NCBI GenBank assembly: GCA_948099385.1
Contig: CANUEZ040000193.1
Span: forward strand, 2,678,501 to 2,742,500
Origin: Fasciola hepatica
Taxonomy: Eukaryota > Platyhelminthes > Trematoda > Plagiorchiida > Fasciolidae
Length of the DNA stretch: 64,000 nt
Direction of reading: 5' to 3'
This document shows positions 48,366 through 62,445 of this stretch, in pieces (position 1 is the stretch's first letter; each line of letters begins with the position of its first letter). The position numbers and the translations under genes are program-made. The notes beneath the pieces are model-generated. The model did not search any database, was not told the DNA's origin, and worked only from the letters and a program-made list of their open reading frames with translations.

Positions 48366-49625
48366 CCATACATTGGTTTGTTCTTTAAAACCTTATAGTT
48401 ATCGTGAAAGAGATGTGTGGGAAGGTCAATTTCTCAACGGCACTGAGTTTGTATGGATCCTCACATTATCCTTCCATAGGAACAAGAGGACATTGCATCT
48501 ATGTTACAACCAGAAAGGATCTTACTTGCTCATCAAATATAACCACTCTAGAAATTGTGCGGTAATTCCGACTGTAGTTATACTCAATCAGTTCATGATA
48601 AACTTATTGGGACATCCAAAAGTCAGTACAGTGATAGGTCAATTAAGCCGCGCACATCTACTACTTTGTCACGTGCACGGGGTTTATAAACCCATAGGGA
48701 AGATTGTCATTTACACTCTAATGATAGAATAGACACCTGGTTTGATAGAACCGATAATTGGATGTACAGTGACTAACGACATCCGTGAGAAATATATATT
48801 ACTGTAGGCTAAATGGAGTGAAAGATGATGTTTGAATAAGTAAGCAATCGATGGTCATCAAAATAGATCAACCCCTTTCGACAAGTTTGCGTAATTTCAT
48901 TCAAAATTAGTCAGTGCTCAAGTTAAACGCCTTCTATTAACAAGTCAATACTAATATTAGGATACTAATACGAATTCTGAGGTAAAAAAATGCCCTGTGA
49001 AGAAAAGAACGAACAACTGTAAAATGTTCTTCAGAATATGAATTGACGGCTGTTCTACTGAATTTTGATGACGGTCATCGATACAGGCAATGTTCAAGTT
49101 GTGTTGCTGGTTGGTTTGGCATTCGTGGGCCAATTTTCAAGTATAGGATGACGAACTATTGAAGAGTAATCTTAAGGAAGGGAATATGAACAACTGCTCG
49201 TGAGGTATGTTGTTAATCTTGACGTGATGTCCTACACCATCTGTTCGACGAACCTATCGGTTCTAATCACTTCACATGTTAGTGGAATTAAAGATTCTTT
49301 CTGTTTGAGGTATCGGTGGTTCTTTGCAAGTGTTCACTTTGTACTGTGATAATTGTTAATTCCCGTGTATTGAGCCCAGTTTATGACTTGCAGTAGTGTG
49401 GTGTCTGACTTATGAGAGCTATGCATATACTGCTTTCAGTATTCACGCTTCAAAATAATCTGGTCGTCTTTGGCGATTCAAGTGCAACCGGATTTGATTG
49501 AAACTTGAGAACACTTCAGTATTCAATCAAAGAATCACGTGGCATTTTACCAAGTAGAGAGCAAAAAGTACATGTTCAACTTGATAACTCGTCGTACAAT
49601 TTTACTGTCCCTTCTTGTTGACAGT
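48366..49625. other. Duplicated non-coding stretch, no gene seen
   Basis: Counterpart of ~9,346-10,440. The plus frame 48,373-48,732 (119 codons) is broken in copy A, so it is probably chance. Confidence 0.45.
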
Positions 49626-49627
49626 GA

Positions 49628-49838
49628 ACAATTTCCTAAAATATCGGGCCATATTATAAAATAAAAAGGCAGTAGATAAAAGAATATAAGAGAAATGGGT
49701 TTATTCTTGCTGGGATATTTGTTAGTTGATATTTTCTTGGCTTAGTGAAACGTTCCTCATCAAATGTGCAAAACCAGTGCTATGCTGTGTACGGCTTCAA
49801 ATACGGAATATTTTTCATGTGATATCGAGGTGTATCGG
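49628..49838. repeat. ~205 bp block identical to copy A
   Basis: Counterpart of 10,441-10,650. Confidence 0.7.
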
Positions 49839-52021
49839 GTGGCTAATTCACGTGGATGAGTAATCAACATGATATGTGATGAGGTACGACGACTGCGTTT
49901 GGAGCTTTCTAAACTCTGTTCAAAAATATGATTGGAATTTGGTCAGAGCTCGTGTGTTTAGATGTGAATGATCACCCGTGACACTAGATGATAGATCATG
50001 CAGAAAGGAATGATATTTCGTTGGAAATCGATTGCATTCCTTCTGAGAGCCCTGAAAAGTAAAATCACAAGGCCCTTTAAAGGATGTTTTTGGTAAGAAA
50101 TTCTTTTTATGTTCCCCAAGCGCCTGAAAGTTGAAGTAGGTTGTAGGAGATAAACCTCCAATCCAGAGAACAAATGAAACTGTGGTTTTGGAGACCGAAC
50201 TATTGCCGACAAAAAAACGTTGCTCTCCACTGCAACTGCTTGCTGATGTACACACCAAACACATGGGTTTTCCCTTTCTTTCAGTGTAGGAAAGCATGGT
50301 AAATTCATTCATTTCGGTGCCTGTTGTATGCAGTTACCCCCAAAACTGAGATTATGTGAAACAAGGAAATACAAATAATTAGTGTTTTTTGACACGCCGT
50401 CTTATGTCGTAATGCTCATGGTATATACAATTTGATGATCGGTATGTTGACTCACTCTGGTCCCAGTGATTTACTAGGCCATTTATGGAGCAGAGTGTAT
50501 CAACTTAGTCAGGGACCACCAGTTACCCAGTGCTATACTGCACAGATATTTTTTGTCTTTAGAATCCAATGCAGAGAGATAGTAATGGAATAATTCTCAA
50601 TTATGGAAACAAAGCCCCCATCACAATCAAATCGGAGCTGTTACAGGGGACGTGAGAATGACAAGCCATGGAATTATTCGTGACTAACATCCCAGGCTTA
50701 GATACTTTAGGCAAATAACTGAACGCGTCATCTTCTGTGAAATATGCAAACTCATGTGGGAAGCAAACTGGAGCATAAAACCTCGGAAAATCATCCTCTC
50801 TGATAAAACGTTTGGTTTGGTAGTCAGTAGCATTTGTTGTTGCTCCAGAATAATAATTCCACGTTGTCCGGGGCATAGTGAGGAACACCGTGTTCACAAG
50901 GTTGACTACTCACGTCGACCAGTGTGGGTGGTTTTACGAATTCTTAGTTTTTACGATGACTTTTCTTCGAAAGGTTTTGTAACAATTGATATGTTAGTGA
51001 GTCATGTCAGACTAATGAATGAGTGTAAATCGATTGCAACACGTGACCCGTTTCATTGGACGCGTAATTCCATCTATGGATCGATCAAAATCTGAGGCAG
51101 CTTCAATTTTGACTGTCACGTCTTTTATCTAACACAATATTTGTGTGAGTAACGCAAGAAAAACGTGTTCTTGCGGCAACATTTACGGAACTATCCCAAA
51201 TGAGGTCTCAGAAATATTGGCCCTGTAGTCTATTGAAAATCTGTCTACCTCCTATTTACTAAATCAGTGAGCTTTTCTGACTTCCAATGAACTGTTCTCC
51301 ATTGCCGCCATTGCCATACCTAACTACGCTAACATGACATTGATGTATATGTTGAGCATCACAAATACATGAAAAATGGTTTGTTGTAGAGGTTTCATAA
51401 ATCAAAATTTGTTATTGTGACACCAGACACTAGGGAAATTTCCTAGTGTTTCTTGCATTCATTCTGGTTCTTTCTTAGAGATACAAATGCAGTCCAGACT
51501 CAGGTTAAATGACCTAATACTGGCGTGATCTGCATTTGTTCTGCATCGCCGAAAAATAAACTCACGCAGAATCCCTCTTCAATGTCTTCCTTTATTTTAG
51601 TCATCTAATTGCGATTTTATCAGCTGAAGGCCTCTAGGCTTCAGGCAGATTTGCTCAGACAACCAACCTCATACTATCGGCAGTCACTGTTCCACTGGCT
51701 GCCTTTTATTGGCCGTGGATCCCTTCCTGAATTGTTGTAAGTTGTTTAGTAGTAAATAATAGCTAGAAGGAGTACTTTTGTTACTAAATTTTATAACTGT
51801 ACCTTTAGTAATAAATTAAACATGTGTAGTCAGGATTATGGGGGAACATAGATAATTAGTTCTTCCCCCACGGTAACCTGGGCTTTATGAAATGGCTCCA
51901 GAAAATTGAGGTTCAGACTACAAGGTATTGATTATCCCCACATACTGTACTTGCTTTTGTGAGGAGTTCGACCATTGACAACAAACAACTTGCTTCCAAT
52001 TATTGGTTGGTTTACTCGCCG
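49839..52021. other. Duplicated non-coding stretch, no gene seen
   Basis: Counterpart of ~10,651-12,720. Overlapping minus frames 49,920-50,312 and 49,958-50,308 are not kept in copy A. A small palindrome, ACACTAGG...CCTAGTGT, occurs at ~51,428-51,451 where copy A differs. Confidence 0.45.
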
Positions 52022-52425
52022 TTCATCAATTCTCACGGTTGACCCGCTGTGCTCCGAGTTGGTTATTCAAACGATCAAGGTCACTGCTGCTTGCACTACT
52101 GTTGTCAGTTGTCTCTTGAAGTATTAAACCTTGGCTCGTTCGCGTTCTAGAGCCAGTGGCTGATGCAGCTTTGATTATTGCACTCTCGATAGCAACCACA
52201 CTATTCCAGTACAGCTGGTGTGTGACTACTAGTCATGGTATTTCCCAGTGTGTCTGATTTCTGTCCACGACATCATCGAGAGACTGCCATTTGCTTTGTT
52301 GTTTTGAGGTCAGAACTAGATCAAGAGTTATATGTAGAAAACACGAATAACGAACAAGCTCGTTACCGGTAACATCACCCAATTTACTAATACGGTTGAA
52401 TTTAAAGGGTTAGGAACGCATCATT
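52022..52425. repeat. ~390 bp block >99% identical to copy A
   Basis: Counterpart of 12,722-13,115. Confidence 0.7.
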
Positions 52426-53029
52426 TATGAACAATATCTGTGGGTTAAAAGGTGATTGGTTAGTCATCAAAATTGGTGTTGCTTAATTAGAGAAAATGAG
52501 AGGGATGGGGGGAAATGTTGTTATTCAGTGGTTGGCAAAGGGACCAGAAATATAGATTTCGGGGATTATCGATTTCCAGTTTCAGCGAAAGGGTTAGCGA
52601 TTGGATGGCGCTGGATTCGAGTGTTGATCTTGGATTCCGGCCAGGGGAGTTTTATTGAATTACCAAAACGATCTTTATAGCAAGAAAATCGGTTGGTTAA
52701 TCTGGTAGTTACGGACAATTTTCGTAATTTGTGCAATTCCAACTTATAAATATGTGCACAATAGAAGGAAAATCCCCATGAGCCGAGGCCCAGTAGGTGT
52801 ATCAAAAGGCACCAACACGAACAACAAGATAGCGGCTTCAAATCTCTCCGTTACACCAGGTCACAAGTAATACTACTCTGATGGACGTACTCGTCAAGGT
52901 GTTCATTGTTGTGCCGTGAAAATATTTCCGAAATGCTTCTCGGTTATTTTTAGACTATGGACGAAATGAGCCACGAAATAGACCATATCAAATGAAATGT
53001 TGGTTTCAGAAGAATGAGTGATTTGCAAA

Positions 53030-54605
53030 TGTTTTCTACTCAGGTCTACATCAAACAAAATCAATCATTCGTTTTATCTGAATCTAAAAGTTTTCAATTA
53101 TTAATTCATCAGTAAAGCTTTAGCTGTCCTGTGATAGTTAAAAAGCGGGATAAACTCGTAACATTTTTGCATTGTAACTTGCATTATTTGCAGAATTATT
53201 GTTGACCGGAAATTCGAGTGAGGAGAAAGGTTGACATCATAAACAATGGGATCATTTCTGAGTCACACGCGAAGTCGAACCTACTCTTTGACAGTAAATC
53301 AAAAGGTATCGTTTGTTTTCACGCTTACACAGAAATGGATAATTTGGGGTAAAACCTCCTTACTAGATCAGAAAATCTGGTGTGCAAGTTTGAGCAAATT
53401 TGAGCACAATCGTATGCAAGAGGGCTAGAATATTTTTTCTATAGATCTCAGAGGCTAGATACTACAATTTGCGAGTCTACATTTCGATGACTGAATAAGA
53501 ATAAACATAAAAGAGGAATTTGGTTTGACATTTGTTTCTTGGCCCACTTAGTACAAACTTCTACAATATTCGCAAGATTGAAGGGAACAGTGAATTAACG
53601 ATAGAAAACAATATGCATACATTGTGGTAAGAAATGCTACGCAAATTCGCATTTCTTCGTTGATAGAAATGTAATCAATTGTACATTCACTCTCGGAATG
53701 GACATTCTGAGTTGCATTTGCAAATTGTTGTATCATAGCTGAGATAGATTCGAATAAATTTAAAATCAAAGATCATGTAATATGATATATGTACGTGTTT
53801 ATTTTTCGGTGACAGAGCATTTTCCGAAAAGATGGTAGTCAGTCGACATCACCTAACTGCCTGTGTAGTGCAAATGAAATGGATTACTACGCGACCCAGT
53901 GGGATGCCATTGTTCTTTTGCTCAAGATTTACTTTTATTTCAATTTTACGAATGTGAATTTGCACGAGTACTTACGAGCCCCAACTCGAAGAAAGTATAT
54001 TTTCACAAAGTTCAAGAGTGGAATAGAGACTAGGAATGTGTAAGATGTTCAAGGTGATAGCTCTTGACGACTGTTGGTGCAATAGCAGAACGATGAGGTT
54101 GAATAAGCGTTTACCATTTATGTTATGTTCCGTGAAAAATGTATTCGTGTCAACGAATAACCGGATGTCAGTCTGACCCCTGGAAGGCAGAAAGATGGTG
54201 CAGGTTGAAAACTGTAAATTATTACGTCATTTGGGAAATTTGTGTCTAAAACTGAAAGTAGTACTTTTGGCGACTCATTTAAGGATGGTGGTAACAGGCA
54301 AAATGGTATTCTGAATGATTAGAAAATCGAGTGATCTGTGTCGTTAACGAGCAGGCATGACGATGAAATCAACAAGCAACCGACCATACTCTACCGTAAT
54401 GACATTTCTGACTGAGAAATATTAGTACAATTAATCCATTTAGCGTTGTTGCCACACTTAAATTATTCTGGCCTCAAAGACATTGATAGTTCACAAGAGA
54501 TAACTGTGATGTTTACTGCAGCCGATCTTTCTAATGTAGAGATCAGAAGCCGTTGTACAACTCAACCAGTGTTTTAAGTTTTACAGGAAAATTTGCTTTT
54601 CTCCA
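53030..54605. other. ~1.55 kb present only in copy B
   Basis: In copy A the counterparts of 53,020 and 54,610 are about 50-60 bases apart (~15,040-15,100). I see no gene, long terminal repeat or array in this segment, so insertion in B versus deletion in A is open. Confidence 0.45.
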
Positions 54606-54956
54606 ACCCGGTGACAGAGCTTGTCTTTGATCAAGATATGAATCACTAAAATCGTGGGTCCTTGACCGATGTAGTCCCCATGGAAGCAATACCAGAGTAT
54701 CACTACTTTATTGTGTGCTGAAAATCGCTAACCACATGCACCATAATGCTTCCACCACGAAATGTCTGGCTTTCACGCACAAGCATACGATATTATGGGT
54801 GAAGGTGGGCCACTTTATCGGACCTGTGATTGCACAGCAAGTAGTTTATTTATTTACCTAATCTAAATGCGGGCATTTAGTACGTATTCAGGCAGATAAA
54901 CTTCGTCACAAATTTTCTTCCCCTAGGCAAATAGGGTTTTGAATGGTAGGCAAAAC

Positions 54957-55366
<410 letters not shown>

Positions 55367-56127
55367 TAGTACAACTTATGAAAACCGTGTCCAGTGGGTC
55401 TGGTTGTGTTAGGCTTCTGTGACGAATTCACAAGATGGTTGGAGTTAAAACGTTATGCGGCCCTGATTCGTAGTCAGATGCGTGGCTGCATTTGAGCTGG
55501 TTTTTCATCATCGAAATTTCTGCGCTCTGCTTCCGCTTTTCCACTCTCGGGCGCCCAATGCTTCGAGATATTCACCCGAACAAGTTCACAGATTCAGACA
55601 ATTCACTTCTGCAAGAATAGATGAGAACAGAGTGGCTCTTTGTCCGAATACCTCTCCTCTGGTTTTCTCATTAGTACAATAATTTCTTTAGAACCCCTTT
55701 CATTTATCACTAATAAGAGCTTTTCATTGTTGTAGGAAATTAGTCAAAAATTGTAAAGCCTCAGTGGTGAATCGTTTATTCTGATAATGACAATGTGCTT
55801 TATCATAGCAATCTCTTTTGCTTGTGAAGCAAACTGTCTTATTTTTCAGTGTCTGAAATACTTGAACGACCTCTTCAAGTTTGGAAAACATTTTCGTTCA
55901 AATAAAGTAATATTTTTGATATATACTTTGGAATTTGTCACCTTGGCAAAAGGACCCCAAAAACAGTCTTTGGATTATCGGTTAAACAGTCTCTGACCTT
56001 TACCAGTTATTATTTTGGACTCTGTTACCAACAAATGAAGTAAAATTTATCCGGTTTTGTGGAAAGTATGTTTTCTACCTCATTACGGGAATCATCAATA
56101 AACAACAGCTTGTTTTGAATTCCACCC

Positions 56128-57250
56128 CAAGTTGTCTCTTTCGATGTGTAGAATTTCAAAAGACCAAGCACTGATGATAGGGAATCGGATTCCCATTCCA
56201 ATCGTATCGATCAGCTAACTGTACACGTCTAGTCATTAGCCTTCGAAAATTCTTGAGAGTTATGTTCATGAGCAATCCGCAATACGAAAAGAGCCACAAA
56301 TAGTTTGTGGAGATGGGGTGGAGTCGGCTTGTGGCCTTCTATGTCCTGTGTGGGATATCCGGATGCTGCTAAATCACACGGAAACTAACTGCATGCACCG
56401 CACAGCGATTCTTCAGAGCCCGAATGAATGGTAAAATAGAAAACTGCTTTCCAAATCTTAGAGAGATATTCGCTGAAAAATGTTTGTTGATTCACACAAC
56501 CTAACAAGGTTAATTATTGGTGAATATGGTAACATCGATTGAACAGTCTGCAAGTGCCTACTGGGCATTATGCCATTTCTCCTTCATACTCGTGTGTGAG
56601 TAGGATCGCTGGCCTAATTGTAACACAATTTTACAAACAAGACAACTGTCGTAACCTCAGATTAAACACGAATAGTTTCCCGTACAAAAGATTTCAGATG
56701 AATCATCTTTCTGCGTGTGATTCCTTTTCACTTACTCAGAAAGGGGTTAACTACTCTACTATTCTGAGGACTTCAGATTGAATGAAACACAAATTAAAAG
56801 GCAATGATTCCCAGTGCGCTATGGTCCTACTGAACCGGAAGACGAGACGTACGAGGAGTACTTGCATTTGACTAGTAAGGCAACGGTCCAATACTGATGT
56901 ATGTGCTACGTAATATATAGTTCTTTTTGAAGTCAAAACATCAGAAATGTTGATCCTTCGGCTGACTAAAATTTCGGCGTCGTTTTAACTGTGATTGCAA
57001 CTAGTCAATTGGTTCTCTTGCAAACGCTTTTCGTTTCATAGGTTAGATTGCTCCCATCAATATCTTGGTCGGCAGCTCCCTACATGCGCGATCTCAGTGA
57101 CTGTCTAAGATCACGCTCGAATCATAAGGCTATTTTTGTCTCCAAGGGAATGCTCCCGACAGATCCACTGTCTCTCTGTTGGTCTGCAGTCATTGATCTT
57201 CTGTTGTAGCATTCCCGCCATTATTTGGTTTCAGGAATTTACACGCACAC
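56128..57250. other. No gene recognised
   Basis: Just beyond the end of duplication copy B. Short frames at 56,539-56,781 and 56,751-56,936 only. Confidence 0.4.
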
Positions 57251-57257
57251 TATATAC

Positions 57258-57295
<38 letters not shown>

Positions 57296-57345
57296 GCATG
57301 TACATATCTTCATTTATACATATATACATGTGTATATGTTTATAT
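57251..57345. repeat. TA/TATACA-rich low-complexity tract
   Basis: Alternating TA and ATATACAT units, imperfect. Confidence 0.9.
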
Positions 57346-57539
57346 ATTTTCGCATTTGAGAACTTGCTTCAGTCGTTTAGGGCAACAAACCACCTAAATT
57401 TTCTTTCTGAATACTAACCGCTTCAATACCTCATGTCTTGTTTGGACATTTTGCTTGCCGGAGCACGTTACCCGGTTTGTAGAGTTTGATTTCTACCACG
57501 TAGGTTGGGATTTCGGATCCTATCACTTCCGGTCATTCT

Positions 57540-57870
57540 GGGAGAAGACAGTAGTTCATTACATTCCCACTCACTACCACCACACCTACTGGGAAATATT
57601 GCCGCTTAGGGAAATTCGCAGTAACCATCGCCAAACCTATGGAAGTATATTTACGTGGACCAAGCGATTGCTGATTCTACTGATTCCGTGCATCTATCTC
57701 CTAATCTCGACAACATTTAGCCAAGGAAAACGAATATTTTGGCAAACTGGATTGGTTGGTAAAACCTGATCTCCATTGCCATCATGGTCAGGACTCGTTG
57801 TCTGATCTCTCTGGAATGGCTTTGATACATTCGAAATACGAACTTGAACGCTCGATCTCATGTTCGCCAC
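57540..57870. repeat. Interspersed repeat shared with 18,940-19,170
   Basis: Better preserved copy of that repeat. A plus frame 57,455-57,769 (104 codons) overlaps it but has no known domain. Ends just before the PLE fragment. Confidence 0.6.
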
Positions 57871-57887
57871 ATTGGTGGAAAGCATAG

Positions 57888-58472
57888 TTGTGTTCCGAAT
57901 GCGTTCAAGGGGGATACACATACCGAGCGGTTGTCAAAAACACTCAGAGCGGCTGTAAACTCCACCTCTCCACATTATCCACCTCTCCTGTGATCCGCAT
58001 GCAGGTAGAAGACAAACTGACTGAGCTGACTTCCTCCATGATCATTTACTCGTTCAGATGCGAATGTGGTGCATCCTACATAGGTCGCAAGGCTAGGCGT
58101 TTGTCTCAGCGCATTAAGGAACATCATCCAAGATGGTTGAGTCACGGGAAAACCGGTGTGATTACCAGTTCGATTCTAGGTCATTTTGTGGACAGTGGCC
58201 ACACGATCGACCCTGAAAAGGCTTTCAAAGTCATATACCGAGTTCCATCCAATCGATCAAAGCCAGTCCGACTTCGATCCCTGGCGACGGTAGAGGCAGT
58301 CGCCATTCGCTTATTAAACCCCAATCTATGTGCACAAAAACGACTAGTCCAGGCTCTCCAGCTGCCCTGGCCGAAACCGGAAACCACGGATCGCCGACCG
58401 AACCCCAAAAGTCCACTATCGATTACCACTCGTGACGGTGAGAGTGAAACTTTCACCACAACACGCACATGA
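57888..58472 (+). CDS. Penelope-like element GIY-YIG endonuclease fragment
   Basis: An uninterrupted 194-codon frame covering the C-terminal endonuclease of a Penelope-like retroelement. 'YSFRCECGASYIGRKARRL' (~58,049-58,105) carries the YIG half of the motif in the Cys-rich form usual for PLEs, followed by the conserved Arg in 'LSQRIKEH'. 'FKVIYRVPSNRS' follows. The catalytic Glu is in 'ATVEAVAIRLL', then Asn-Pro in 'LLNPNLCAQKRLVQ'. The GIY half is not conventional, as in other PLEs. There is no ATG at the 5' end: a stop lies immediately upstream and the first in-frame Met is about 40 residues in. It is therefore a 5'-truncated copy lacking the reverse transcriptase, not an expressed gene. 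Confidence 0.85.
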   Translation: MCSECVQGGYTYRAVVKNTQSGCKLHLSTLSTSPVIRMQVEDKLTELTSSMIIYSFRCECGASYIGRKARRLSQRIKEHHPRWLSHGKTGVITSSILGHFVDSGHTIDPEKAFKVIYRVPSNRSKPVRLRSLATVEAVAIRLLNPNLCAQKRLVQALQLPWPKPETTDRRPNPKSPLSITTRDGESETFTTTRT

Positions 58473-58640
58473 TAGAGACACCCGTCCCCACCAACCCCAT
58501 TTTTCCTAACGCCACGACAATGACCTTTACTCCGGCCAATTTTTAACGCATTCCAATGTCACCTCACCCATATGAATTGTAAGAGCACGTATAGGATTCA
58601 TTGAAAACAGTTGTTCGCTCTCCAGCGTCTTGTTCTTAAT
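58473..58640 (+). mobile_element. PLE 3' untranslated tail
   Basis: 'catatgaattgtaagagcacg' and 'cattgaaaacagttgttcgctc', then 'cagcgtcttgtt', match the tails at 5,818-5,885 and 45,395-45,450. This defines a common 3' end for the PLE family in this window. Confidence 0.6.
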
Positions 58641-59599
58641 GTGACCATGACTGTGGGACTTTTCAGATTACAAGCAACATTATTACACGTACCTGGAATA
58701 TATTCGCCAGAGTGTTGTGGGTTGCTCTGTTGTACTAATTTATCTAAATTTTGGTCAAAAATCAGACCCTCGCATTTGCCTCCTGTGTTGATTTCTCGGT
58801 TGAACTTGGCTGTGGTGTATTTGGCAATCTTAAGTACTAATTCTAATTTACTCTTATCCAGCTGCAGTTGTTGAATCAACGTTCATCTTTTAGGCTCAAT
58901 AGCCCAAAGGAACACTTTCGAGATTTGGTTATGTTAAACGTTCCTAGTTTGTCGTATATAGTACAGCAGCTAGTAGGAAATGACTTTGTTCTGAAGCTCG
59001 TTGATATTAGTCGCTACCCGTCATTCGAATATACTATAGACTAGACCTTACACTAATCAATTGCCTTGGCAACCACTGGACAGTAATCTTACGAAGCTCT
59101 TGTCAAAAGATGTCTGTTGTTTCTTATCCAGGCTGTAGTATATCAAGTAGTTCTATTGGTAGTTCAGCTTGCTTTGGAGATAGAGCTGACTTGTTGTCAT
59201 CTGGAATGAAAGGAAGCACAATTGCGCTACAATCGGAGTTGGATAAGCAACAAAGGCTTTTCGGGGTGAGGAATGGAACGGAAATGGCGAAGTTTTGTTT
59301 GGCATTTGTTAAGGAAGAAAACAGTCGACTGAGATGAGATTAGAGATTAAGTGACCGGAGTTGAACATCTATCTTTTTATCTAGGTGATCATCATATATA
59401 GCGGTTTCTGGTGGCAGAATCTATAATAGATTATTGTTTGGATATTCTGAGCGTAAAATTGGAATCATTATTAGGCTGACCGTCCAATTACTTCACGTTT
59501 GCGGAACACTGAATATTAGGTTGAATGTAAGGTTCAGGATGGTTGTCAGCATTTACTGTATCTGATGTACAACTGAAAGGGACAGACAAGAGAAACAAT
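58641..59599. other. No gene recognised
   Basis: Both strands are open over 58,598-58,879 (93 and 87 codons), but no motif is recognisable. Frame 59,110-59,337 (75 codons) is Ser-rich and unassigned. Confidence 0.4.
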
Positions 59600-60799
59600 T
59601 TCACAATTCTATGCTTCCTCCAAAGTTAGCAAAATATCGGTCCGGAGAACCTCCAAAATATATGCATGCAAACGATCATGTAGTAGCTCACGCACTGACT
59701 GATCGCTTGCCACAAGGTTTTATGCCTCTGACCAATGATTTGGAAGCCCCAACCAAACTGCCTTCAAATATTCTAAACTGTGAACTAGTGCTCACGAATA
59801 AATCTCATGTCACACCCCGAATAACGGCCGAACACTGGAGTGCTACCCGTGGCCGTAGTCAGATAGTGAACTCTAAATACACTATTAATATTGGTATCAT
59901 AACCGAATAGATGTCAATAACGCGAATGTACGGAAAATCCAACCCAGGGATATCAACACAATGTCACAGTTCAAGCTCCAGCAATAAGCAGCACGTTTAC
60001 ATCTCGATTAAGCACAATAATAAATCAATTTTGGGCAGTGCAACGTCGTAAGTGGTCGTTCGAAGGCTAAAGTCAGTGTGAGGGATATAATCAATAAATA
60101 AGAATGGGAAATAACCCGACGGCTCTCTCTGTTGTCTTGCTCTCTATGGTGTCTTAGCGATAAAGTGGTTGTGAATAACTTTGGAAGAATCACTGTGATG
60201 CTTACAAAATAGACTCCTCGTTCATACACCCTCCGTTCAATTCAAAGGAGTCTAGAGCTACTTATAAATATTTCCACAAAAAACTCGCTTATTTGTATTC
60301 ATCTGCACAACTAATTTAAAGGTCGAAAGTACCACTGGTTTACCTCATGTAGGTTTATTGGCAACACAGTATAATAACAATTTACACGGTATCAGTAATT
60401 AAATGTTCGTTATTGTTCGCTTGCAATAGACATCCAAGCAGCGTCAGATGTGACGCCAACGATTTAGGTATAACCCGAGACGTACAAAGTGAAAGAATTC
60501 TCAGGGAAAATGAACGCCTTTCGTGGCAGTGATTTTATCGACCTATTGAGATTATCAGGCATCTACTACTCAAAGCAACGGATCAAATGTTTCCTAGTTT
60601 ATCACGTAGCACTGAGGAACTCTTCTCAGACTGAGGCCCCTTCACGCAATTTTCTACCTACCTGTTATGACTGTACCATGATGATGGATGTGGGATAATA
60701 AAAGACTATGCGGTAAGCACCGACAGTGGGTTTCTCTCCACAGTGCGCACCAGTCAAGATGAATCAAAACGATTCCGAAAGCAAATCAGGCAAAGTCAA

Positions 60800-61570
60800 G
60801 TTGGCAAGTTTTGTTTTCAAATCCCTTCTGTGTGTAGAAAAAAAGGAACAAACGTAGACAGAGAGAGAGACGTGTTGCACTGAACATAGCTGGTTTGATA
60901 TTTGTGATTGAGAATCTGGTTGCTAACGAAAATTGCTGGTAAAGAAATGCAGTGTCCCACATCTTTGTTAAGTTCTGGAGAGTATTTGTGTAACAGCACA
61001 CCGTGCTCATCTCAAGATAAGTAGCTTAAGTTCGAAATTCTAATGCTTCCGATGACTCATGATGAAGCAAACGAGTTAAGTCGAGTCCGTGAAAGAGTTT
61101 GTACACCTGATATAGGGTGAATATTCAGTATATATGCGATTTACAGAAGAATCCCAAAAGGAAGATTGTAAGGGCTTACTGGAAGGTGCAAAGGAAAGTC
61201 TGTAATGAAATAAAGCAGTACTGCAATTTCATTGATGACGAACCTGAAAAGCGAGATCGCTGATTACTTGGTTGATCTCCACAAGTGGGCAGGTAAAATG
61301 AGCGATGAAGCTTTTTTATACATAGGCATGTGTGAACAAAGTATTTCGAATTTCCGGTTGGTAGAAGAGAACGAGACGGCTCTAGAGAGTATGGGGTCAA
61401 GGAAATGATTTATGTCGGTTATTAACCTATTTATGACTTTCTCACAAGCCTCAAAAGGTTAACTAATGATAGAGTCAATGAGAATATATCTGTTGATGGT
61501 GCTAAGACGGGAGAACACTTTCACAGATTTAATGTTGAGACCAAAATCTATTTTCAACCAGCAAAACAAA
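60800..61570. other. ~770 bp present only in the right arm
   Basis: The left arm has only ~170 bases (22,765-22,935) between the same landmarks. On the plus strand some open stretches ('DLHKWAGKMSDEAFLYIG', ~61,270-61,325) look coding-like but match no family I know. Confidence 0.4.
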
Positions 61571-61574
61571 TGAG

Positions 61575-62445
61575 ATGACCGCTAAGTTAGAGAAGGAGAA
61601 AGCAGTGGGTCATAAACTGAAAAACAATATTATAAGATAACATAAGATGTCGTAGGCTGAATGATGGGGGAGAAATTTCTGGTTTTATTTGCACTGCTTC
61701 AAAAAGACTAGTCAGACAAATAATACGAAAAAGAGTAACTCCTGGGTAACAAACGGAAGAAGCTTTGGATGGGTGTTGGTAATCAATGGAAATCTGTGCT
61801 GTGTCAATGAAAACAATTAAGTGGCATGATCCACCTTCAAGATTGAAGAGTACGTCAAAGCATTATAGGACAACGAAGTAGAAAGAATGGGAATCGGACC
61901 AGTAGCCAGGTTCATATAGACTGTTTTTCATATCTTTGTAGAGATATCCAAATAAAATATCATCGGCATGCCAACAGCTAATGGGATTTTATGAAATGAG
62001 AAGTTTACTAGTATAGATAGAGAAAAGCAATGAGGATAGATGGGCAGCTTGAAAAACGCCAGAGTAAACTTCAAGATAAGACGAGTATCGGTTTTCACAA
62101 GAGGTAAAATGTGTGCGATTAGAAAAATAATTCCGGAGGGTGTTCCGAATCCGACCGCCAACCCTATTATCATGTAGAATATTCAGGAGAGTTTTGCCAT
62201 GAAGGGAACGAAATGCATTCGCATTGTCGGGAAAAATTGGCCTGACAGTACGGCCACCGTGGTCAACAGTGGAAACAATAAAATTAACAATTTAGACATT
62301 GGCATCAGCTGCTGAAATGGAGAGGGTTATTAGACAAATTATTTCAGATCGAGGGAGTGAACTTGAGGAATTATGCAATGGAGGAGTACATACTCAAAGA
62401 CTTTCAGAAAAACAAATATACAGGCTATAGGAAGGATTTTGTTTG
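61575..62445 (-). repeat. Nearly identical core, right arm
   Basis: Counterpart of 21,881-22,760. On the plus strand a frame around 62,310-62,365 reads 'ERVIRQIISDRGSELEE' and the neighbouring frame continues 'RNYAMEEYILKDF', reminiscent of a copia-type integrase core after a frame shift. The match is short. Confidence 0.65.

Noticed and set aside
48043..48369. Minus-strand frame with a poly-Thr run
   Set aside because: Translation of the TAG array plus the neighbouring SINE; not conserved in copy A.
57136..57417. 93-codon frame rich in Tyr and Ile
   Set aside because: Mostly translation of the TA-rich low-complexity tract.
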